A model generated the notes under the pieces. The model made no database searches, was not told the DNA's origin, and saw nothing but the letters and a program-made list of their open reading frames with translations. A stretch of DNA of 64,000 bases, from assembly GCF_963664135.1 (NCBI RefSeq), contig NZ_OY760905.1:682001-746000 (forward strand), read 5' to 3'. Made by a program: the position numbers and the translations under genes. This document shows, in pieces, positions 58,533 to 64,000 of this stretch (position 1 is the first letter of the stretch; the number at the start of each line of letters is the position of its first letter). Source of the stretch: an uncultured Acetobacterium sp. (lineage in GTDB: Bacteria; Bacillota; Clostridia; Eubacteriales; Eubacteriaceae).

Positions 58533-59281
58533 ATTCCGACATAAAATTTCGCACAACCATTTGCAATATGTGCTTCTGATGACAGGGAATTGATAAATAA
58601 ATCACAGAATTCTCCATAATTTTCGCCAAAGTGATTTTTTAAAAGCACCATCCGTTCCAGTCTCGCACACCAATTTTCAATGATATTTTTATCGGCGTTT
58701 CCGCAGAAATTCAGTTCGATATCATACCAGTTTTCTTCAGCAACAATGATCTCCAGACCGTTCTTTTCCATGAGCGATTTTATTTTTCCACCGATTTTAA
58801 AATTATAAGTCTTGCTTTTTTCCGATTCACGTTCAAAGTCTTTTATTTCTTTCAGAAATTTATTATTTTCGGGTAAATGACCAGAAAACAAATTATCTAT
58901 ATCAACAATTGCAAACCAGCCATTGATTTTCAAACATTTTGTCCAATTTGCAATAAATAAATCCGGGTTTTGCATATATGCCAAAGCAAAACTCATCCAG
59001 ATTCCATCACATTTTTCTAATTTATTTGGATCTAAAGTAAAAATATTGGCATCAACAAATTGACAATTATTTTCTTTTTCTTTATTCGCTATCTCTAAAA
59101 GCGCTTTATCATTATCGAAGCCCGTCACTTGTTTTGTTTTTTTAGCAAGCAAATGGGATACTGTTCCAATTGAGCAGCCTAAATCATAAACAATTTGATT
59201 TTGATTGAGCGGCAGTTTTTCTAAATATCTTTCCCAATCCCGCCATGTATTTTGATTTGAATATTCTTTTATTAAATTCAT
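58523..59281 (-). CDS. SAM-dependent methyltransferase
   Basis: Class I methyltransferase of 252 residues. SAM loop VYDLGCSIGTVSHLLAK near residue 31, VTGFDNDKALLEIA for the ribose and DGIWMSFALAYMQ after it. The N-terminal WRDWERYLEKLPL is common in methyltransferase type-12 proteins annotated in clostridial drug-resistance loci. AAAGGAAC precedes ATG 59281. The codons are noticeably more AT-rich than in its neighbours (many AAA, AAT, TTT), a possible mark of recent transfer. Substrate unknown. Confidence 0.78.
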   Translation of the reverse strand: MNLIKEYSNQNTWRDWERYLEKLPLNQNQIVYDLGCSIGTVSHLLAKKTKQVTGFDNDKALLEIANKEKENNCQFVDANIFTLDPNKLEKCDGIWMSFALAYMQNPDLFIANWTKCLKINGWFAIVDIDNLFSGHLPENNKFLKEIKDFERESEKSKTYNFKIGGKIKSLMEKNGLEIIVAEENWYDIELNFCGNADKNIIENWCARLERMVLLKNHFGENYGEFCDLFINSLSSEAHIANGCAKFYVGIKK

Positions 59282-59337
59282 GTTTGATTCGTTCCTTTTA
59301 TTAATCTAGCTTCCATTCATTTCGCTGACGGATGATT

Positions 59338-60078
59338 TTATATAAGACTGTATTTCCAATTCCAATCCCCATGATAAATCATCCGTTTGTTCATGCCTCC
59401 ATCGATGGCGATGGTTTCCCCGGTGATAAAATCCTGCTGACAGAGAAATAAAACCATTTTAGAGATGTCTTTGGGTGTGCCAACCTTGCCGGCGGGGATC
59501 GCTGCCTTGTCTGTCGGACTATGATCGGTCTGATCGTTGACTTCAATCCAGCCTGGTGCAATACAGTTGACTAAGACATCCGGGCCCAATGAAATCGCCA
59601 GGGCATGGGTCAAGGCAACGATGCCGCCCTTGGCACTCGCATAGGCTTCACTGTCTGGTTCTGATTGAAAAGCTCGGGACGAGGCGATATTGATAATTTG
59701 TCCGCGATTTTTGATCAGTTCATCCCGACACAATCGACTTAATTCATAGGGTGCTTTGAGCCCCACCGATAAAACATAGTCAAAGCTTTCGTAATCCAGG
59801 TTGGATAAAATGCCGTTGTTGCCTTTACAGGCATTATTAATCAGCACATCGATGCGCCCCAATTTCGCCATAGCGAATTGAACAAATTCCTTGAGAGCGG
59901 CCGGGCTGGCAACATCACCGTAAAAATAAAACAAATTGCTATGTTCTGCCGCAAATGCCTGGGATGCCGCTTTATCAAAATCCATAAAACAGACTTGCGC
60001 TCCGGTTTCCAGAAAATCTCGGCAAATCTGTTTGCCAATCCCATGACCACCACCGGTAACTAAGATGCCTTTTTGCAT
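59338..60078 (-). CDS. Short-chain dehydrogenase/reductase
   Basis: SDR oxidoreductase of 246 residues. Cofactor loop LVTGGGHGIGKQICRDF (TGxxxGxG) near residue 6, Asp in FMDFDKAAS that favours NAD, INNACKGNNG, the catalytic Ser in IINIASSRAF and Tyr/Lys in DSEAYASAKGG. It ends with the IAIDGGMNKRM typical of the family. ATG 60078 follows GGAGGAAA and is preferred over a start nine codons upstream. Substrate not determinable. Confidence 0.88.
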   Translation of the reverse strand: MQKGILVTGGGHGIGKQICRDFLETGAQVCFMDFDKAASQAFAAEHSNLFYFYGDVASPAALKEFVQFAMAKLGRIDVLINNACKGNNGILSNLDYESFDYVLSVGLKAPYELSRLCRDELIKNRGQIINIASSRAFQSEPDSEAYASAKGGIVALTHALAISLGPDVLVNCIAPGWIEVNDQTDHSPTDKAAIPAGKVGTPKDISKMVLFLCQQDFITGETIAIDGGMNKRMIYHGDWNWKYSLI

Positions 60079-60160
60079 AGTTTTATTTCCTCCTGATTTT
60101 TTCATGATTTTTAGTCAAGGCGTACCAAATACCAATAAGGCTGTCTGCACGATAACAATT

Positions 60161-60271
60161 TCATAAATCTCTTTTCATAACTTTCGCTCCGCTATAATCG
60201 CTGATGATCACTTCGATTCCAGCAATGGGTTCCATTTCAAGCAGGTTTTTCAGTTCCTCTTCTTGTGTGAG
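60161..60271 (-). pseudogene. 36-codon C-terminal remnant of an unknown gene
   Basis: An open frame without start codon (a stop TAA stands directly before its first codon) reads LTQEEELKNLLEMEPIAGIE then VIISDYSGAKVMKRDL and stops at 60161. Its composition looks like real protein and it has no ribosome binding site. I read it as the tail of a lost gene. The parent family is not recognised. Confidence 0.4.
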
Positions 60272-60293
60272 TTATCGCTTTAAGCTTGAATTT

Positions 60294-60965
60294 TCATGAT
60301 GCCTGAAAACAACATATAGACTTCCCATTTATTAATTCAGCAGCCAGATCAAAAGCCAAATCTTGATACTCCAGATAGAACATCACGCTGATAATCAACA
60401 ATCCTCCGATCAGAAAAATCAGGTACATGATCCCCAAACCGATTAATTTTTTGTTTTTGGTTGCCTTTCCATTTTTGTAATTCATAAAAGCCATGGTACA
60501 AAAAGAAAAAATAAAGATCCCAATGGGAATCAGGCTGTTAATGATGTGTTGTTGGAATGAATCCATGTACCCTCCCAGAGATAATGCTCTTGAATTATTA
60601 GTGGTATTGTTTGCACGATCAATTATATCTTGCAACATTGGGAAAGGTATCGGTGTAACCAATGTTACTGTATTTAATTTGTCTCTATCTAAATGATACT
60701 TCCAATTGACAAAAATATCTTTAGCGTTTGCAGTGCCGAAATCCCAGATATCCTTACTTCCATTTCTTCCTTTACATTGCTGACTTTCTTTCTTACCATT
60801 TTTATGGCCAATCCAAATATCTGTTCCTTTTTCATCTTCACTAAGAGCTTCCAAAATGACATAATCTATTTTTTCCTCACTAACCTTTAAGAATTGATAT
60901 ATTACGCATAGAATTTCGAATTTATTTCCACTTTTGTCTGCTCTTCCTCCTAATTCATATGGCAC
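60294..60965 (-). CDS. Truncated DUF4297/Cap4-like nuclease domain fused to a two-helix membrane segment
   Basis: Open frame of 223 residues from GTG 60965, which has GGGAGGT upstream. The first 130 residues (GGRADKSGNKFEILCVIYQF; DYVILEALSEDEKGTDIWIG; KESQQCKGRNGSKDIWDF; ANAKDIFVNWKYHLDRD) match, from memory of the family, the N-terminal PD-(D/E)xK nuclease domain of large defence proteins, with GTDIWI then QQCK as the catalytic D...QxK. The expected ATPase/sensor part (often over 1000 residues) is absent. The remaining 90 residues start at an internal ATG 60566 with its own GGGAGG site and hold two membrane helices (about 10-27 and 45-68 of that part). This looks like a deletion scar that joined two genes, or a nuclease domain cut short before a small membrane-protein gene. 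Confidence 0.6.
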   Translation of the reverse strand: MPYELGGRADKSGNKFEILCVIYQFLKVSEEKIDYVILEALSEDEKGTDIWIGHKNGKKESQQCKGRNGSKDIWDFGTANAKDIFVNWKYHLDRDKLNTVTLVTPIPFPMLQDIIDRANNTTNNSRALSLGGYMDSFQQHIINSLIPIGIFIFSFCTMAFMNYKNGKATKNKKLIGLGIMYLIFLIGGLLIISVMFYLEYQDLAFDLAAELINGKSICCFQAS

Positions 60966-60980
60966 TACAAATACCTCCCA

Positions 60981-61337
60981 GAGGTTTCTATAAAGCTTGC
61001 CTTGCTCTCACATTTCTTTCGGAAATTATCGATCCTGATCTTTTTATTATAACCTTCGCAGATTTGAATGGCTATCGTTAATTACACTTTCCACGCCTCG
61101 CTTATTCCTTACATTCACTTTTTAGCAAATGTCAATAATTGCCATATCACCCTTCTAATATAATTAACGTTTAATGGATAACAAATTTGGTAAGGTTAAT
61201 TAATTTTGTTATTGGTGGCTGAGATTTTCAAGTTAAAAGCTTGTTTAGCCATTGACTTCCTCTTTTTTTATGGCTAAACTTAAAGAAAAAAAACCATTCC
61301 TCAGGAATGGGAAACCCTGCGAAAGAAGGTCGTCAAC
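60981..61337. other. Intergenic region upstream of the broken nuclease and alpha/beta hydrolase
   Basis: About 355 bases with no gene. On the minus strand TTGACA (near 61130) is followed 18 bases later by TAAGGA, a weak promoter candidate for the nuclease remnant. A small hairpin CCATTCC/GGAATGG near 61291-61308 has an A-run before it and no clear role. Confidence 0.3.
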
Positions 61338-62159
61338 GTGCTGGAAAAAACAATCACCTTGCCCCGGGGCACAGTTCATTACTGGATCGAACAGCACCGG
61401 GATCCCCAAGCTAAATGTCTGGTATTCACCCATGGACTTACTGCCAATCACCTGATGTTTGATCACCAGGTTGCTTATTTTAAAAAGCATTATACCGTCA
61501 TCACCTGGGATCTACCGCTCCACGGGGCTTCCCGTCCTTATACGGATTTTTCGTTTCACCATGCCGCTGCTGATCTGGCGGCTATCCTCCAACAGGAAAA
61601 CATCTCGACGGTGGTGCTCATCGGCCAGTCCCTGGGTGGCTATGCCTGTCAGCAGTTTGCCCTGGATTACCCGGAACAGGTACTGGCTTTTGTCGGAGTG
61701 GATACCTCGCCCTTTGGGCTTCCCTACTATTCACCGACAGATAAGTTCTGGGTGCGACAGGTGGAGTGGATGTCCCGATGCTATTCTCATGACAAACTGG
61801 TGACAGTCATTGCCAAAAAAGTTTCCTATACCAAAAATGGTTACGACACTATGATGACCATGCTGGCACCCTACGGCAAGACGGAGCTCTGCCATATTAT
61901 GGGGATAGCCTACGCCAGTTTTCTCAAAGAAAACCGGGATGCCGCCTTTAAATTTCCGGTGCTGCTGATTCTGGGGGAATATGATAAATTCGGCAAGGTG
62001 CCCCAATACAACTATACCTGGGCCGCCAAAACCGGTTACCCATTAAAGATCATCCCCCATGCCGGCCATAATGCCAATGTGGACAATCCTGCAGTTTTTA
62101 ATGCGGTGGTTGAGGATTTTCTGGTTAATTATCGTCTAAATAATCATCTAGACCAATGA
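61338..62159 (+). CDS. Alpha/beta hydrolase
   Basis: Serine hydrolase of 273 residues. Oxyanion segment VFTHGLTANHLMF, nucleophile Ser in LIGQSLGGYACQQF near residue 99, acid in LILGEYDKFG and His in PHAGHNANVDNP. The group also contains lipases and haloperoxidase-like hydrolases. Start is GTG 61338 with GAAGGTCG upstream. It lies 18 bases before a MerR gene and probably forms an operon with it. Substrate unknown. Confidence 0.83.
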   Translation: MLEKTITLPRGTVHYWIEQHRDPQAKCLVFTHGLTANHLMFDHQVAYFKKHYTVITWDLPLHGASRPYTDFSFHHAAADLAAILQQENISTVVLIGQSLGGYACQQFALDYPEQVLAFVGVDTSPFGLPYYSPTDKFWVRQVEWMSRCYSHDKLVTVIAKKVSYTKNGYDTMMTMLAPYGKTELCHIMGIAYASFLKENRDAAFKFPVLLILGEYDKFGKVPQYNYTWAAKTGYPLKIIPHAGHNANVDNPAVFNAVVEDFLVNYRLNNHLDQ

Positions 62160-62177
62160 AAAACAAGGAGCAGCAAA

Positions 62178-63032
62178 ATGGAAAATGACCCAAAAAAACA
62201 TATCGACGACATTGATCTTAATAACCAGAGCAACACTTTTCAAACCGGGGAACTGTTCCGTTACCTCGGTTTTACCCGGGATACGCTAAGACATTACGAA
62301 GCCATGGGGGTTTTAAAGCCCTGCCATGATCAGACCAATAACTATCGCCAGTATGGTTTTGATGAAATTTATAAGCTGCTGGTTATCGAATTTTATAAAA
62401 AAAGAGGTTTCGCCCTGGCTGAAATCAACCAGCTCATTGCCAATGAGCAGCTCATCCCTTTAACGGAGAACCTTGTTCAAAAGCAGATCGCCATTGAACA
62501 AGATATCAAAAAGCAACAGCAGCTACTGTTAAAATTAGCCGACACCCAATCATTTTGTCAGTCATTGCCCCGACACCTTAATCAGTTTTCAGTGATGAAC
62601 TTTCCGCTTTATGAGATTGTCAGCTCCTTTTCTGCCATTTCCGCCTTTGACGAATACCAAGAAAAGGTTCTTTCCCATATAAACCTCGCTGACGAGGATT
62701 TGCTTTCCAATATGATCCGCTGTGTTACCTTTGATGCCGACCAGTATCACGATACCCAGATGCATCTAGTCGCCCCGGCTGCCCATCGGGAAATCGACAA
62801 AGACTATCTGGACGCTGGCCCGTGTCTTCACATTGTCGTTGAAAGTGGCCGGTACAATGATGCCACCAATCAGGTCATTGAAAAAACACGACTGGCGGCC
62901 TATGAGTGGGCAAATAAAAACCAGCTCCAATTAACGGGCACCGTATATCTGCATGTCCGTCTGATCCTCTTTCATGACAATATCGAACAGGCCTTTGTGG
63001 AAGCCTGGGCGCCCATTGATCAAAATAGTTGA
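62178..63032 (+). CDS. MerR family regulator with C-terminal effector domain
   Basis: Regulator of 284 residues. The winged helix is FQTGELFRYLGFTRDTLRHYEAMGVLKPCHDQTNNYRQYGFDEI (about 21-64), then a coiled coil (about 90-120) and a domain of 150 residues that resembles the GyrI-like/BmrR-type small-molecule module (about 130-280). It is followed directly by a promoter with the MerR layout (63058-63088) in front of two flavodoxin-like reductases, so these are the likely targets. AAGGAG precedes ATG 62178. Confidence 0.87.
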   Translation: MENDPKKHIDDIDLNNQSNTFQTGELFRYLGFTRDTLRHYEAMGVLKPCHDQTNNYRQYGFDEIYKLLVIEFYKKRGFALAEINQLIANEQLIPLTENLVQKQIAIEQDIKKQQQLLLKLADTQSFCQSLPRHLNQFSVMNFPLYEIVSSFSAISAFDEYQEKVLSHINLADEDLLSNMIRCVTFDADQYHDTQMHLVAPAAHREIDKDYLDAGPCLHIVVESGRYNDATNQVIEKTRLAAYEWANKNQLQLTGTVYLHVRLILFHDNIEQAFVEAWAPIDQNS

Positions 63033-63057
63033 TCGAAATAGAAGATCAAAATAATTG

Positions 63058-63088
63058 TTGACCTGGGGGCTGCCCCCGGCTTTATACT
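63058..63088 (+). promoter_or_regulatory. MerR-type promoter with 19-bp GC-rich palindromic spacer
   Basis: TTGACC (63058-63063), a 19-base spacer and TATACT (63083-63088). The spacer holds CCTGGGGGC-T-GCCCCCGGC, a strong dyad. It is the expected target of the MerR protein encoded upstream. Confidence 0.8.
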
Positions 63089-63117
63089 CTAGACATATCA
63101 TTAATAAGGAGTCGCAA

Positions 63118-63585
63118 ATGAAAACAATGATTGTCAGAGAATATCACGATTTTATCCTTCCTGATTCATATACCCTGGATCTAAGCAAGCAAAATATAAA
63201 AGGTTGCACCGGCTGTTGGACGTGCTGGTGGAAAACACCAGGGCGCTGTATCCATCATGATTTGGATCTCTTTTACCATCACTATATCACCTCAGAAAAG
63301 GTCAGCTTTTATCTCACAGTATCCCAGGGGTTTGTCAGTGGCAAGCTGAAAACCCTGTTTGACCGGATGATCCCCCTTTTTCTGCCCTACACCAATTATG
63401 CTTCGGGCGAGTCCATGCATGATAAGCGCTATGACCGTTATCCTGATATCGAAATTCACTATCAGGATACTTTTTTAGATCCAGCCGAAAAAAAAGTCTT
63501 CGAAGACTATCTGCAGCGAACATTTTACCAGTTTCATAGCAAAAATATCACCTTAACTGGGGACAAGCAAGGAGCTCGACCATGA
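63118..63585 (+). CDS. Flavodoxin-like oxidoreductase with Cys-rich N-terminus
   Basis: Soluble protein of 155 residues. A Cys cluster GCTGCWTCWWKTPGRCIHH near residue 32 resembles the cluster ligands of iron-sulfur flavoproteins; SFYLTVSQGFVSGKLKTLFD carries the flavin-binding strand-loop. It is shorter than its relatives at 14119 and 26416 and lacks the N-terminal phosphate loop, which the following gene has. The two genes overlap by 4 bases (ATGA) and may form a complementary heterodimer. ATG 63118 follows AAGGAG. Confidence 0.72.
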   Translation: MKTMIVREYHDFILPDSYTLDLSKQNIKGCTGCWTCWWKTPGRCIHHDLDLFYHHYITSEKVSFYLTVSQGFVSGKLKTLFDRMIPLFLPYTNYASGESMHDKRYDRYPDIEIHYQDTFLDPAEKKVFEDYLQRTFYQFHSKNITLTGDKQGARP

Positions 63586-64000
63586 AAACACTGATCCTTA
63601 ACGGCTCCCCCCGGGCTGATCACGGGAATACCCAATTATTTATTGACCATTTTCAATCAGGGCTCACCCAACCGCTGCCGGTTCGCTATATTCTCCAGGA
63701 GAACCCAGAAATATTAGCGCTGGAGATGAATGATTATGACACGATCCTGCTGGTGATGCCACTGTACATCCATTCCATGCCCGGGATTGTGATGAAGCTT
63801 TTTGAGGAACTGAACCCTCATCCCACCAATCACAAAAAAATCGGTTTTATTGTTCAGGCTGGTTTTATTGAAAGTTCAACCGCACGATATCTGGAACATT
63901 ATCTTTCATCTTTAGCCCGCCGTTTAAATTACACCTATCTTGGCACCGTCGTTAAGGGGGATGCAGCCGCCTGTTCGATCCTGCCACATTTTTTCTTTGG
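63582..64000 (+). CDS. NADPH-dependent FMN reductase family protein (partial)
   Basis: Runs off the window after 139 codons. The N-terminal loop ILNGSPRADHGNTQLFIDHF binds FMN phosphate; LLVMPLYIHSMPGIVMKLFE and FIVQAGFIESSTARY are the other flavin-site strands. It overlaps the stop of the previous gene (ATGA) and has an AAGGAG site inside it. Second gene of the MerR-controlled operon. Confidence 0.85.
   Translation, partial: MKTLILNGSPRADHGNTQLFIDHFQSGLTQPLPVRYILQENPEILALEMNDYDTILLVMPLYIHSMPGIVMKLFEELNPHPTNHKKIGFIVQAGFIESSTARYLEHYLSSLARRLNYTYLGTVVKGDAAACSILPHFFF

Noticed and set aside
61280-61337. Hairpin leader resembling part of a cyclic di-GMP riboswitch before the alpha/beta hydrolase
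   Set aside because: AAACCATTC...GAATGGG recalls the GEMM stem, but the GACGCAAAGCC core and second stem are absent.
1-64000. tRNA, rRNA, CRISPR array, insertion sequence, prophage or T-box
   Set aside because: None was recognised by eye: no cloverleaf, no repeat-spacer pattern, no transposase or integrase signature, no GGGTGGNACCGCG-like T-box tail.

Overview
The window looks like a chromosomal segment of a low-to-moderate GC Gram-positive anaerobe of the class Clostridia, most likely an Acetobacterium/Eubacterium-type acetogen. What the sequence shows: GGAGG-type ribosome binding sites, TTGACA/TATAAT promoters, ChW repeats (a mostly clostridial surface motif), a UroD/MtaA-type corrinoid methyltransferase, five flavodoxin-fold redox proteins, an FMN-binding membrane protein and a malic enzyme island. 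The genus is an inference; no rRNA or species marker is present. I saw no tRNA, rRNA, CRISPR array, insertion sequence or prophage.

Layout. 1-6.3 kb: 5' part of pyrB behind a leader with its own promoter and terminator, an FAH-family hydrolase, an rsmA - ABC ATPase - ABC permease operon, and a secreted CHAP-domain hydrolase. 6.3-14.9 kb: PAS-GGDEF sensor, an unrecognised Tudor-like protein, D-2-hydroxyacid dehydrogenase, MBL-fold protein, a degenerate YrdC-like protein, and a TetR/FMN-binding pair with a palindromic operator. 14.9-20.7 kb: flavoprotein, membrane-anchored glycerophosphodiesterase, and an ABC exporter divergent from a TetR regulator. 20.8-25.5 kb: a four-gene C4-dicarboxylate module (malic enzyme, KdgT-type permease, CitA/DcuS-like kinase, response regulator). 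25.5-33.6 kb: thymidylate-synthase-like protein, flavoprotein, hydrolases, an NPKTG-anchored surface protein, nicotinamidase-like protein, DUF924 protein, and an RsmH-like methyltransferase preceded by a tiny overlapping ORF. 33.8-43.7 kb: a drug-resistance-like stretch with MarR + Bcr/CflA efflux, FtsH, TetR, GNAT, ABC-F ATPase, and MarR + a very long MFS exporter. 43.8-54.9 kb: zinc-ribbon membrane protein, corrinoid methyltransferase, ADP-ribosylglycohydrolase-GNAT fusion, second GNAT, SGNH hydrolase, a 1025-residue chemoreceptor, a toroid-fold protein, and a MerR regulator divergent from a carboxymuconolactone decarboxylase. 54.9-64 kb: ChW-CAP surface protein, methyltransferases, XRE/MmyB regulator divergent from a flavodoxin-ferredoxin protein, SDR, a broken defence-type nuclease, and a MerR-controlled pair of flavodoxin-like reductases cut by the window end.

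How it fits together: much of the window is made of small regulator-target modules whose operators can be read directly. Clear cases are 19-bp-spacer MerR promoters at 54371 and 63058, a TetR operator filling a promoter spacer at 38256, a 39-bp MarR inverted repeat at 43612, and a MarR palindrome at 33829. The items most worth following up are the truncated Cap4/DUF4297-like nuclease fused to a two-helix membrane segment (60294-60965), the RsmH-like gene with its leader ORF, the malic enzyme module that carries a KdgT-type transporter, and the MFS exporter with an insertion of about 325 residues before its last helix.
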